DNA from: Pseudomonas sp. LS.1a
GTDB lineage: Bacteria; Pseudomonadota; Gammaproteobacteria; Pseudomonadales; Pseudomonadaceae
Assembly (NCBI RefSeq): GCF_022533585.1
Contig: NZ_CP092827.1
Coordinates: forward strand, 2,272,001 to 2,336,000
Direction: 5' to 3'
Length of the DNA stretch: 64,000 nucleotides
Each line of letters opens with the position of its first letter. Position 1 is the first letter of the stretch. Made by a program: the position numbers and the translations under genes. Shown in pieces: positions 54,387 to 63,236 of the stretch. The notes beneath the pieces are model-generated. The model saw nothing but the letters and a program-made list of their open reading frames with translations, was not told where the DNA came from and did not search any database.

Positions 54387-55730
54387 ATGACTACCAAATA
54401 TGCGCAAGCCGAGCTTGGCCGCGAGCCTGAAGCGACCGCGAGCTCGAACCCGCTCAGGAAGTACCAGGTCATCACCGTCAGCCTGCTGCTGGTGATCGGC
54501 ATCATCAACTACGTCGACCGCAGCGCGCTGTCGATCGCCAACACTTCGATCCAGCGAGACATGGCGATCACGCCGTCGCAGATGGGCATTCTGTTGTCGG
54601 CGTTTTCCCTGGCCTATGCCTTTTCCCAGTTGCCGCTGGGCATGATCATCGACCGGCTGGGCAGCAAGATCTCGCTGGGGGCGGCGCTTCTGGGCTGGTC
54701 GGTGGCGCAGACAGCCACCGGCCTGATCAACAGTTTTTCCGCGTTCATCGGGCTGAGGGTGGTGCTGGGGATTGGCGAGGCACCGATGTTCCCGTCGGCG
54801 GCCAAAGCGCTGGCGGAGTGGTTCGCGGCCGAGAAACGCGGCACGCCGACCGGCATCGTGCTGTCATCGACCTGCATCGGGCCGTGCATTGCGCCGCCGC
54901 TGCTGACGCTGCTGATGGTCACCTGGGGCTGGCGAGGCATGTTCATCGTCACTGGGGTGTTCGGCATTCTGGTCGCCGCGTGCTGGTTTGCCTTCTATAA
55001 AAGCAAGGAACGTTACCTGGCCGAGTTGCCTGCCGAGGAGCGTGAGCGCCTGCTGGCGGCCCAGGCGCAAAAACAGGCGGTGGCAACGGCCAGGCCGAGC
55101 ATGAAGGCACAACTGGCGGCATGGGCCGAGCTGTTCCGGCACAAGAGCACCTGGGGCGCTGTACTGGGCTTCATGGGGGTGATCTACATGCTGTGGCTGC
55201 ACCTGACCTGGTTGCCGGGCTACTTCGAACGTGAGCACGGGTTGAGCTTGTACAAGACGGCCTGGGTGGTGTCCCTGGCCTACGTTTTTGGCGCCCTTGG
55301 CACCATTGTCGCGGGCCGTGTGTGCGACCGCCTGGTGAGGAACGGCGCCAGCGTGCTGGGTAGTCGCAAGCGGGTAGTGGTGAGTGCACTGTTCGCGGCG
55401 GCGGCTTTCACCGTGCCGCTATCGTTCGGCAGCGGCTTCATGCTCAGCGTGGCCCTGCTGTGCTGCGCGTTGTTCAGCGTGAACATGGCCAGTTCCACCG
55501 CCTGGATGATTGCCAACACCGTCGTGGATAGCCGGCGTGTAGCCTCGTTTGGCTCCATCCAGAACTTCGGCGGTTACCTTGCGGGTTCGGTGGCACCGAT
55601 CGTGACGGGGTTCAGCATTCAGCAGACCGGGTCGTTTGCTTCGGCGTTCCTGATCAGTGCGGCGGTCGCGGCGGTGGCGGCGATGGCCTATGTGTTGCTG
55701 CTGAAGCAGCCAGTGTCTGCTGACAGGTAA
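54387..55730 (+). CDS. MFS transporter, anion:cation symporter (ACS) type
   Basis: 447 aa with about twelve membrane segments and a central cytoplasmic loop after helix 6. INYVDRSALSIA and SQLPLGMIIDRLGSK are typical of the ACS family (glucarate, galactonate, hydroxy-acid importers). It sits 45 bp behind the Fe-alcohol dehydrogenase gene, so both are probably one transcript; it would import the carboxylate that the enzyme oxidizes. Confidence 0.9.
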   Translation: MTTKYAQAELGREPEATASSNPLRKYQVITVSLLLVIGIINYVDRSALSIANTSIQRDMAITPSQMGILLSAFSLAYAFSQLPLGMIIDRLGSKISLGAALLGWSVAQTATGLINSFSAFIGLRVVLGIGEAPMFPSAAKALAEWFAAEKRGTPTGIVLSSTCIGPCIAPPLLTLLMVTWGWRGMFIVTGVFGILVAACWFAFYKSKERYLAELPAEERERLLAAQAQKQAVATARPSMKAQLAAWAELFRHKSTWGAVLGFMGVIYMLWLHLTWLPGYFEREHGLSLYKTAWVVSLAYVFGALGTIVAGRVCDRLVRNGASVLGSRKRVVVSALFAAAAFTVPLSFGSGFMLSVALLCCALFSVNMASSTAWMIANTVVDSRRVASFGSIQNFGGYLAGSVAPIVTGFSIQQTGSFASAFLISAAVAAVAAMAYVLLLKQPVSADR

Positions 55731-55747
55731 CTCCCATAGAAGATCGA

Positions 55748-55786
55748 CCAGACCTTTGGGCTGCGCTTTCGCACAGGGAACAAGGC
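55748..55786. repeat. Fragment of the REP-associated conserved tail
   Basis: ACCTTTGGGCTGCGCTTTCG followed by CACAGGG is a degenerate piece of the conserved tail seen at 11545, 36371, 42047 and 57900, without its REP part. Confidence 0.5.
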
Positions 55787-55851
55787 TCGCGTGACCGCAT
55801 GTGCTTTTCAATTTTGAGCAAGACAGTTGCTCCCCAAAGGTGCCCGCTAAA

Positions 55852-56679
55852 TCAACGATGAGGCCGACTCGGCGAATGGCCCTGTTCGAACGCCGCCAGC
55901 ATCCTTTGCCGCGTCAGCGGGTCGGCAGGAATCAGGTGCTCGATGCGCAGCGATTCCACGGTGATGTCCAGTGGCATGCCGAAGGTGGTGAAGGTGGACA
56001 GAAACCTCAGCTCGCCGTCCGGGGTGTTCACACGGGTCAGCAACACCGGCGTGGCACTCGTCGCCTGGGTGGGGTTGCGTGGGGCTGGCAGGTCGCGCAG
56101 GCGCCTTGCCAGCGCCGGGTTGCCGGCGGCTTCCCTGGACGCACGTTGCCAGGCAACGGCGCGGATCTCCGCTGCATTGGCCAAATGGTCACCCAGGCCG
56201 CCGGGTTGAAGCAGTGTTTCCAACAGGTTGAGGCCTGACGCCGCCTGTGCGGCAATGCCCGCCATCGCCAACAGCAAGCCGGTGCTGGCATTTGCGGCGA
56301 TGACGTTCCAGTTGCTGTCGATGACGATTGCAGGCGCCGGGTTGTTTGCCTGCAGGATGTGCTCGATGGCGGCATGCACCAAGGCCAGTTCGGGGGCATC
56401 GAGCGGCGAGGCTGCGTAGCGGGGGGCGTACCCGGCCGCGACGAACACTTCGTTGCAGTGCTCCAGTGGGGCGCCAAGGGCCGAAAGCAGGGCATGCAGT
56501 GTGCCGGGGCTGGCGTTGGCGCGCCCTGTCTCCACGCAGCTCAGATGACGCTGTGATAGCCCGGCCAGCAGCGAAAGTTCAAGCTGGCTGAGCCCGGCCT
56601 GCTGGCGCAGGTGGCGCAGTTGCTGGCCCGCCGATGTGCTCGGTGCGGGGCTTTTGCGATGGAATGGATGATGACTCAT
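55852..56679 (-). CDS. XRE-family regulator with MmyB-like ligand domain
   Basis: 275 aa. Helix-turn-helix at about 15-70 (LRHLRQQAGLSQLELSLLAG, HLSCVETGRANASP), followed by a C-terminal MmyB-type domain (DSNWNVIAANASTGLLLAM, LTRVNTPDGELRFLSTFTTFG), which in other bacteria binds a fatty acid or similar ligand. It is divergent from the micro-ORF/MAPEG pair across a ~107-bp gap, and may regulate them. Confidence 0.85.
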   Translation of the reverse strand: MSHHPFHRKSPAPSTSAGQQLRHLRQQAGLSQLELSLLAGLSQRHLSCVETGRANASPGTLHALLSALGAPLEHCNEVFVAAGYAPRYAASPLDAPELALVHAAIEHILQANNPAPAIVIDSNWNVIAANASTGLLLAMAGIAAQAASGLNLLETLLQPGGLGDHLANAAEIRAVAWQRASREAAGNPALARRLRDLPAPRNPTQATSATPVLLTRVNTPDGELRFLSTFTTFGMPLDITVESLRIEHLIPADPLTRQRMLAAFEQGHSPSRPHR

Positions 56680-56786
56680 GCGTTGACCCTGACCGTCCTT
56701 GAGTACAGCGTCCATGACCTCACAGGTCATTGAGCGCAGCCAACCCTACCACTACCGTGCCGAAAAACCCTACTCAGGAGAGGACG

Positions 56787-56873
56787 ATGGGCATGCGTAT
56801 CTGTGCGCTGGCGTTGCTGGGGCGGCTGATTCACTTTGTGGTCAGGGGCGTTGCCGGGGAGCGCCAGCCATGA
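56787..56873 (+). CDS. Micro-ORF translationally coupled to MAPEG protein gene
   Basis: A 28-codon frame with a good CAGGAGAGG ribosome site, beginning MGMRICALALLGRLIH, hydrophobic and with basic residues. Its stop overlaps the MAPEG start as ATGA, so it is likely translated and coupled. Function unknown; it may just serve to deliver ribosomes, since the MAPEG start has no strong site of its own. Confidence 0.45.
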   Translation: MGMRICALALLGRLIHFVVRGVAGERQP

Positions 56874-57307
56874 GCAACGCCTTGGCTGTATACGCGCTGT
56901 GTGTGGTCGTGCTGTTCTTCAAGATGTTCATGGTCTCCTGTTACCAGGGTTTTTACCGCTTGCGCTTCGTGGCTTTCACCAATCCGGAGGATGCCGCTGT
57001 CTTCAAGCGACCTGCGCAGGTAGCGGAGCGGCCGGAGGTAGCTCGCGGCGCCAGGGTATGGGCCAACGATCTGGAAAATATCCCGGTATTCTTCGCCCTC
57101 TGCGGGCTGGCCATTGCCCTAGGTACAGCGGAGGGGCCCAACGCCGGGCTGAGCATCGTGTTCACCCTTGCCAGGGTCCTGCACACATGGGCCTATCTGG
57201 CAGAGCTGCAGCCCTGGCGTACCGTGTTTTATGGCATCGGGGTCGTTTGCCTGTTGGGTTTTTGCGTAATTATCACGGCGAGAGTAATGAACTCGTTCGC
57301 CTTCTGA
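56870..57307 (+). CDS. MAPEG family membrane protein
   Basis: 145 aa with four membrane segments. The motif PEVARGARVWANDLENIPVFFAL and the later RVLHTWAYLAELQPWR are characteristic of MAPEG (microsomal glutathione transferase-like) proteins, which conjugate glutathione or handle lipid peroxides. The ATG at 56870 overlaps the micro-ORF stop. A longer in-frame frame from 56699 is an artefact. Confidence 0.85.
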   Translation: MSNALAVYALCVVVLFFKMFMVSCYQGFYRLRFVAFTNPEDAAVFKRPAQVAERPEVARGARVWANDLENIPVFFALCGLAIALGTAEGPNAGLSIVFTLARVLHTWAYLAELQPWRTVFYGIGVVCLLGFCVIITARVMNSFAF

Positions 57308-57404
57308 TACTGCTCGGCCTTAGATATGTTGCGGTTGCTTTTTCATGAGCCAACTTGATGCTTTCTTGTAACGGTACTAATACTAAGAAACTGCCGGGAG
57401 GGGG

Positions 57405-57638
57405 ATGATCATGCAGACGCGCTTTGTTGTGGTTCCCGCTGTGCCGCTCAAGAAAGAGATTTACCCTCGCAGTCTTGGCTTTTCCGCGACGTTAGGGGAG
57501 GGGTATGACCTTTATGACACACAAGAGAAGCTGCGCCTGACCCTCAACTACCCGACACGCGCCGAGGCGGAATTCGTATGTGCGTCCCGCAACAGTTGCC
57601 TTGATGCTGGCGTGGCGGATATAGCCGGGAATGGTTGA
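57405..57638 (+). CDS. Small hypothetical protein
   Basis: 77 aa with a GGGAGGGGG ribosome site directly before the ATG (a second ATG follows two codons later). It has no recognizable domain; the composition is balanced with aromatic and charged residues (LGFSATLGEGYDLYDTQEKL, RAEAEFVCASRN), consistent with a soluble folded protein. It is followed by the 240-bp array. No function is proposed. Confidence 0.6.
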   Translation: MIMQTRFVVVPAVPLKKEIYPRSLGFSATLGEGYDLYDTQEKLRLTLNYPTRAEAEFVCASRNSCLDAGVADIAGNG

Positions 57639-57749
57639 TGCTGATGATGTTCCGTGGGCCTTGAATGCGACGCGGTCCGGGTAGGAACAACTGACCGGCG
57701 TAGCCGGTGTCATGCACCACGATGCCTGCTTCGCTGGCGCGCGTCCGGC

Positions 57750-58728
57750 CGAGGATTGGCGCCATTCCTGTTAAGGCCATAGCCTCGCTCAAAGATCCTG
57801 AAGCCTGCACGGTCGGTGTGGGAGCGGCTTTAGCCGCGAACACCGGCGCAGCCGGTGCCATGCACCGTTTTGGATTCTTCGCGGCTGAAGCCGCTCCCAC
57901 AGGGTACGCGGACTGCTTGCGAATTCAGTTCTCCAAGCGACAGCGCAGCCCGAAGGGCTGGGCCATCTCCCACGGGGATCGTGCCCGACCGAGGATTGGC
58001 GCCATTCCTGTTAAGGCCATAGCCTCGCTCAAAGATCCTGAAGCCTGCACGGTCGGTGTGGGAGCGGCTTTAGCCGCGAACACCGGCGCAGCCGGTGCCA
58101 TGCACCGTGTTGGATTCTTCGCGGCTGAAGCCGCTCCCACAGGGTACGCGGACTGCTTGCGAATTCAGTTCTCCAAGCGACAGCGCAGCCCGAAGGGCTG
58201 GGCCATCTCCCACGGGGATCGCGCCCGGCCGAGGATTGGCGCCATTCCTGTTAAGGCCATAGCCTCGCTCAAAGATCCTGAAGCCTGCACGGTCGGTGTG
58301 GGAGCGGCTTTAGCCGCGAACACCGGCGCAGCCGGTGCCATGCACCGTGTTGGATTCTTCGCGGCTGAAGCCGCTCCCACAGGGTACGCGGACTGCTTGC
58401 GAATTCAGTTCTTCAAGCGACAGCGCAGCCCGAAGGGCTGGGCCATCTCCCACGGGGATCGTGCCCGACCGAGGATTGGCGCCATTCCTGTTAAGGCCAT
58501 AGCCTCGCTCAAAGATCCTGAAGCCTGCACGGTCGGTGTGGGAGCGGCTTTAGCCGCGAACACCGGCGCAGCCGGTGCCATGCACCGTGTTGGATTCTTC
58601 GCGGCTGAAGCCGCTCCCACAGGGTACGCGGACTGCTTGCGAATTCAGTTCTCCAAGCGACAGCGCAGCCCGAAGGGATGGGCCATCTCCCACGGGGATC
58701 GCGCCCGGCCGAGGATTGACGCCATTCC
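57750..58728. repeat. Tandem array of 240-bp units, four full and a partial fifth, carrying REP pairs and the conserved tail
   Basis: Units begin CGAGGATTGGCGCCATTCC at 57750, 57990, 58230 and 58470, exactly 240 bp apart, with a partial unit at 58710 (CGAGGATTGACGCCATTCC). Each contains an inverted REP pair (GTGGGAGCGGCTTTAGCCGC and its complement) plus the tail with GAATTCAGTTCTCCAAGCGA and CAGCCCGAAGGG. Copies differ by only a few bases. The long open frame across them (57707-58885) is artefactual because it merely repeats the same translated unit. Confidence 0.95.
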
Positions 58729-58749
58729 GCGGGTGGCGGAGGGCTTGCG

Positions 58750-59127
58750 TCATGCCTGCGCGAGCGCTTCCACCAATTGCGCCTTGGTCATGGTGGAGCG
58801 CCCCTTGATGTCTTTACTACGCGCTTCTTTCATCAGGCTTTGCTTACTCTGGGTTTCCAGGGAACTGCCTGATTTGCGGGAATGACCCTGGCGTGACTTC
58901 GCTGCACGTTTGGCAGAGTCCGAACGGGCAGTCTTCTTTTCGCTGGAGGATGTCGTTTGCCCCGAGCCTCCTTTTTTCTCACCACCCCCGGACTGCTTGT
59001 TGACGGTGGCCCAGGCCCGCGCCTCGGCCTGGTCTTTCGGCACGCCTTTGTGCTCGTAGCTTTCCTCGATATGTTCGGCCTTGCGCTTTTGCTTGTCGGT
59101 GTATTTGTCCTTGTCGCCGCGTGGCAT
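58750..59127 (-). CDS. Small basic protein with Rho-N/SAP-like C-terminal motif (often called plasmid stabilization protein)
   Basis: 125 aa. The N-terminus (MPRGDKDKYTDKQKRKAEHI, then ARAWATVNKQSGGG) is a conserved stress-protein-like block; the middle is low-complexity Ser/Lys; the C-terminus SLMKEARSKDIKGRSTMTKAQLVEALA resembles the SAP/Rho N-terminal helix-extended-helix motif, which binds nucleic acid. It is often annotated as a plasmid stabilization protein without evidence. The start follows a GGGAG site. Confidence 0.7.
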   Translation of the reverse strand: MPRGDKDKYTDKQKRKAEHIEESYEHKGVPKDQAEARAWATVNKQSGGGEKKGGSGQTTSSSEKKTARSDSAKRAAKSRQGHSRKSGSSLETQSKQSLMKEARSKDIKGRSTMTKAQLVEALAQA

Positions 59128-59333
59128 GGCATTCACTCCCGTCTGGTTTGCATGAGCGGTTGAATGCCGGGGCAACGCCAGAGTGCCCGCTAATCGACGA
59201 GTGGTGCCAGGAAGCCTGTTGCCCACCGGAAACCGTCATTCAACCGACACTTTGAGGCCTTAGGGTTGAGGCAGCCCTTGATGCTGCCGTGATGGCGCAC
59301 CCGGACGGCTCTACCCTGCGGCCTGCCATTCAT

Positions 59334-59351
59334 TGGTCACAAAGCTGTAAC
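59334..59351 (+). promoter_or_regulatory. Pho box upstream of pstS
   Basis: TGGTCACAAAGCTGTAAC resembles the Pho box consensus (CTGTCATAAATCTGTCAC) with two spaced direct repeats of GTCAC/TGTAAC type. It lies 45 bp before the pstS ATG, consistent with activation by PhoB under phosphate limitation. Confidence 0.65.
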
Positions 59352-59396
59352 ATTGCTGCTGCAAAGTGTGCCGGCCATCACACGGAGCGCTTTTCG

Positions 59397-60428
59397 ATGA
59401 TACGCCTGATGAAGTCTGCTGCACTTGCCGTTGCCGTTTCTCTTTGCGCCACCTCGGCTTCCTTTGCCGCAGAGAACGTCCGCCTGACCGGTTCCGGCGC
59501 CAGTTTCCCGGCCCCGATCTACCTGACCTGGTTCAAGGCCTTCAGCAAGGAAACCGACGGTGTCACCGTTGACTACCAGTCCAAGGGGAGCGGGGCGGGT
59601 GTTCAGGACTTTCTGAATAAAACCGTCGACTTCGCCGCCAGCGACTCGGCCATGAAAGCCGAAGAAATCGCCAAGGTCGGCGAGGGCGTACAGTTGCTGC
59701 CGATGACCGCCGGTGAAATCGTCCTGGCCTACAACCTGCCGGGCAACCCAAAAGGGTTGAAGCTGCCGCGCGATGTGTACTCCAATATCTTCCTCGGCAA
59801 GATCACCCAGTGGAACGACCCGCAGATCGTCGCGGCCAACCCTGAGCTGAAACTGCCAGCTACCCCGATCACCGTGGTCGTGCGTGCCGACTCCAGCGGT
59901 ACCACTGCGGTATTCACCAAGCACCTGTCGGCCATCAACGCTGACTTCAAGCAAGCGCTGGGTGAAGGCAACACCGTCAACTGGCCGGCCAGTGACAAGT
60001 TCATCAAGTCGCCGAAGAACGATGGCGTAACCGCCACCGTCCGCCAGACCCCAGGCGCCATCGGCTACATCGAATACGGCTTCGCCAAGCTGGCCAAGGT
60101 CGACTTCGCCCAGCTGCAGAACAAGGCCGGCCAATACGTCGTGCCGAACGCCGAGAGCGGTGCCGAGGCACTGGCGGCGGTGAAAATGCCGGAGAACCTG
60201 GTGGCCTGGCTGCCTGACCCGGACGGTGCCAAGTCCTACCCGATCACCTCCTACACCTGGATGATCTTCCGCAAGGACAACGGTAACCCGGCCAAGGCCA
60301 AGGCCATGCGCGAAATGGTCGAGTACAGCCTGACCGAAGGCCAGAAGATCGCTGACTCGATGGGCTACATCCCGCTGCCACCGTCGGTTGTCGATCAGGT
60401 GCGCAAAGCGTCCGCCAACATCCAGTAA
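59397..60428 (+). CDS. pstS: Phosphate ABC transporter substrate-binding protein PstS
   Basis: 343 aa with signal peptide MKSAALAVAVSLCATSASFAA. The phosphate-binding segments LTGSGASFPAPIYLTWF, YQSKGSGAG, FAASDSAM and RADSSGTT are the classic PstS motifs. The start at 59397 gives the signal peptide at the N-terminus; upstream frames are artefacts. It is first in pstSCAB and sits behind a Pho box. Confidence 0.95.
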   Translation: MIRLMKSAALAVAVSLCATSASFAAENVRLTGSGASFPAPIYLTWFKAFSKETDGVTVDYQSKGSGAGVQDFLNKTVDFAASDSAMKAEEIAKVGEGVQLLPMTAGEIVLAYNLPGNPKGLKLPRDVYSNIFLGKITQWNDPQIVAANPELKLPATPITVVVRADSSGTTAVFTKHLSAINADFKQALGEGNTVNWPASDKFIKSPKNDGVTATVRQTPGAIGYIEYGFAKLAKVDFAQLQNKAGQYVVPNAESGAEALAAVKMPENLVAWLPDPDGAKSYPITSYTWMIFRKDNGNPAKAKAMREMVEYSLTEGQKIADSMGYIPLPPSVVDQVRKASANIQ

Positions 60429-60500
60429 CACGCCCAGGCGCTCCCGGTGTGGTCTTGCGGCCATGCCGGGTGTGTTTGCCCTCTGTCCCGGAACTTGCCA

Positions 60501-61466
60501 ATGAACACACCTTTTGCCATCCCGGCTAACCCCGACTCCGCGTGCCAGCCACCGTCTGCGAAGGACTTCCTGGTTGATCGCACCTTCCGTGCGCTTGCAC
60601 GCATCGGCGTGGTGCTGGTGCTGGCGTTGGTCTTCGCGCTGGTCTACGAAGTGGGCCGCAAGGCACTGCCAGGCATCGAGAAGCACGGCTTTGACGTGCT
60701 GTTCGGCAGCGTCTGGGACGTCAACCAAGGCAAGTACGGTATTCTGCCAGCGATCTGGGGCACGCTTTACAGCGCCCTGATCGCCCTGTTGATCGCCGGT
60801 TTCTTCGGCATCAGCATGGCCATTTTCCTGACCCAGGACTTCCTCCCGGCCAGGCTGGCGTCGGTGTTCCGCACCATCGTCGAGCTGCTCGCTGCCATCC
60901 CCAGCGTCGTTTACGGCCTGTGGGGGATCTATGTGGTCATCCCGGCCATTCGCCCGCTGACCACATGGCTGAACAGCGAGCTGGGCTGGATTCCCTTTTT
61001 CGGCACTTCCCTGAGCGGGCCCGGGCTGCTGCCGGCTGCGCTGGTGCTGGCGATCATGATTCTGCCGACCATCGCCGCCGTTTCGCAGGATGCGCTGACC
61101 AGCGTGCCGATGAAAACCAAGCAGGCCGCCTATGGCCTGGGCGCCACCCACTGGGAGGCCATCCTCAAGGTGATGGTGCCATCGGCGGCCACCGGCATCT
61201 TCGGTTCGCTGGTGCTCGGCCTGGGCCGTGCGCTGGGTGAAACCATGGCGCTGGCCATGCTGGTGGGCAATGCCAACACCATTTCCCTGTCCTTGTTCGC
61301 CCCGGCCAACACGCTGGCGGCCTTGCTGGCCCTGAACTTCCCGGAGGCTGGCCCGAACGAGGTCGAGGTGCTGATGTACGCCGCGCTGGTACTGATGTTC
61401 ATTACCCTGCTGGTGAACGTACTCGGTTCGATGATCATGCTCTACGCCCAGCGGGGTAACAAATAA
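60501..61466 (+). CDS. pstC: Phosphate ABC transporter permease PstC
   Basis: 321 aa with six membrane segments. The EAA loop reads KQAAYGLGATHWEAILKVMVP, and the PstC-type block GLGRALGETMALAMLVGNA follows. The ATG at 60501 starts 72 bp after pstS; it overlaps pstA by one base (TAATG). Confidence 0.95.
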   Translation: MNTPFAIPANPDSACQPPSAKDFLVDRTFRALARIGVVLVLALVFALVYEVGRKALPGIEKHGFDVLFGSVWDVNQGKYGILPAIWGTLYSALIALLIAGFFGISMAIFLTQDFLPARLASVFRTIVELLAAIPSVVYGLWGIYVVIPAIRPLTTWLNSELGWIPFFGTSLSGPGLLPAALVLAIMILPTIAAVSQDALTSVPMKTKQAAYGLGATHWEAILKVMVPSAATGIFGSLVLGLGRALGETMALAMLVGNANTISLSLFAPANTLAALLALNFPEAGPNEVEVLMYAALVLMFITLLVNVLGSMIMLYAQRGNK

Positions 61467-62359
61467 TGACGAACCTCACCACCCCTGCAAACGCGTTGCC
61501 CAGCCTGCAGCGCAAGCTGGAAGGCCGTTCCCTGCGCAGCCTGGTATTGACCACGCTGGCATGGTTCGCGGCTCTGGTGGCCAGCGTGCCGCTGATTTCC
61601 GTGCTGTACATGCTGATCACCCGTGGCGGTGCACGCCTCAACCTGGAGGTGTTCACCGAGCTGCCACCCACCGGCTTCGAAATGGGCGGGGGCTTCGGCA
61701 ACGCCATGGCCGGTACCTTCGTCATGGTCGGCATTGCTGCTGCCATCGCCGTGCCGGTCGGTATCCTGGCCGCGGTGTTCCTGGCCGAACTCGGCCCGGA
61801 CAGCAAGCTGGCCAACGCCGCACGCTTCGCCGCCAAGATGCTCACCGGCCTGCCGTCGATCCTGGCCGGCGTATTCGCCTACGCCCTGGTGGTGATGACC
61901 ACCGGCACCTACTCCGCGCCGGCTGGCGGCGTGGCCTTGGCGGTATTGATGCTGCCCATCGTCGTGCTGACCGCTGAAGAGTCGATGAAGATGGTGCCCA
62001 AGATCATGAAAGATGCCGCCTACGGCATGGGCTGCACCCGTGCCCAGGTGATCTGGAAAATCGTCCTGCCCACCGGCCTGCCGGCCATCCTGACCGGTGT
62101 CATGCTGGCCGTGGCCCGCGCCGCCGGCGAGACCGCGCCGCTGCTGTTCACCGCGCTGTTCAGCAACTACTGGATCCTGCATGACGGCGACCTGGCGGTC
62201 ATGAACCCGACGGCCTCGCTTGCCGTACTGATCTACAACTTCTCCGGCATGCCATTCGACAACCAGCTCGAGCTCGCCTGGGCGGCCTCGCTGGTACTGG
62301 TGATGATCGTGCTGGTAATCAACATTTTGAGCCGAGTATTCGGCAAGCCCAAGTATTGA
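61466..62359 (+). CDS. pstA: Phosphate ABC transporter permease PstA
   Basis: 297 aa with six membrane segments; the EAA loop is DAAYGMGCTRAQVIWKIVLP and the AVARAAGETAPLLFTALFSN block is diagnostic. It pairs with PstC to form the channel and ends 18 bp before pstB. Confidence 0.95.
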   Translation: MTNLTTPANALPSLQRKLEGRSLRSLVLTTLAWFAALVASVPLISVLYMLITRGGARLNLEVFTELPPTGFEMGGGFGNAMAGTFVMVGIAAAIAVPVGILAAVFLAELGPDSKLANAARFAAKMLTGLPSILAGVFAYALVVMTTGTYSAPAGGVALAVLMLPIVVLTAEESMKMVPKIMKDAAYGMGCTRAQVIWKIVLPTGLPAILTGVMLAVARAAGETAPLLFTALFSNYWILHDGDLAVMNPTASLAVLIYNFSGMPFDNQLELAWAASLVLVMIVLVINILSRVFGKPKY

Positions 62360-62377
62360 GAAAGGGAGCATCCGAAC

Positions 62378-63196
62378 TTGAACGTATCCACTGCGCCAAA
62401 AGCCGCTCCCGTGGTCAGCGAAGCCCCCATCGTCATGGACTGCAAGCTGGACAAGATCTTCTACGGCAATTTCATGGCCGTTCGCGACAGCCATGTGCCG
62501 ATCAGGAAAAACGAGATCACCGGTTTCATCGGGCCGTCCGGTTGCGGCAAGAGTACCGTGCTGCGTAGCCTCAACCGCATGAACGACCTGGTGAAGGGCT
62601 TCCGCTTCGAAGGCCATGTGCACTTCCTGGGCCAGGACGTCTACGGCAAGGGCGTCGATCCTGTGGTGGTACGCCGCTACATCGGCATGGTGTTCCAGCA
62701 GCCCAACCCGTTCTCGATGAGCATCTTCGACAACGTCGCCTTCGGCCTGCGCCTGAACCGCTACAAGGGCGACATCGGCGACCGCGTCAAGCACGCGCTG
62801 CAGGGCGCCGCGCTGTGGGACGAAGTGAAGGACAAGCTCAAGGTCAGTGGCCTGGCCCTGTCCGGCGGCCAACAGCAGCGTCTGTGCATCGCCCGCGCCA
62901 TCGCCACCGAGCCGGAAGTGCTGCTGCTGGACGAACCCTGCTCGGCACTCGACCCGATTGCCACCCGCCGGGTGGAAGAGCTGATGGTCGAGTTGAAGAA
63001 GGACTACACCATCGCCCTGGTGACCCACAACATGCAGCAGGCGATTCGTGTGGCCGACACCACCGCGTTCTTCTCGGTCGACATCTCCAGGGGCACGCGT
63101 ACCGGTTACCTGGTCGAGATGGGCCCGACCACGCAGATTTTCCAGAACCCGCGTGAACAACTGACCGCTGACTACATCAGCGGCAAGTTCAGCTGA
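62378..63196 (+). CDS. pstB: Phosphate ABC transporter ATP-binding protein PstB
   Basis: 272 aa. Walker [10 protein letters not shown], then [19 protein letters not shown], signature [18 protein letters not shown], Walker [24 protein letters not shown] and H-loop LVTHNMQQA are all intact PstB motifs. It starts with TTG behind an AAAGGGAG site; the next ATG would remove the normal N-terminus. No phoU follows; this looks like the second, separate pst system of P. putida, with the main phoU-linked one elsewhere. Confidence 0.92.
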   Translation: MNVSTAPKAAPVVSEAPIVMDCKLDKIFYGNFMAVRDSHVPIRKNEITGFIGPSGCGKSTVLRSLNRMNDLVKGFRFEGHVHFLGQDVYGKGVDPVVVRRYIGMVFQQPNPFSMSIFDNVAFGLRLNRYKGDIGDRVKHALQGAALWDEVKDKLKVSGLALSGGQQQRLCIARAIATEPEVLLLDEPCSALDPIATRRVEELMVELKKDYTIALVTHNMQQAIRVADTTAFFSVDISRGTRTGYLVEMGPTTQIFQNPREQLTADYISGKFS

Positions 63197-63236
63197 GGCC
63201 GCATTACCTTCCGTCAAGTGTTACCAGGGATTCCCA

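Noticed and set aside
57707..58885. 392-aa open frame across the 240-bp array
   Set aside because: It is the same 80-residue segment repeated; 240 is a multiple of three, so the frame stays open by chance.
59337..63217. Long minus-strand frames opposite the pst genes (604 and 591 aa)
   Set aside because: Shadows of high-GC coding sequence; histidine/glutamine-rich, no domains, and the plus-strand pst genes are unmistakable.
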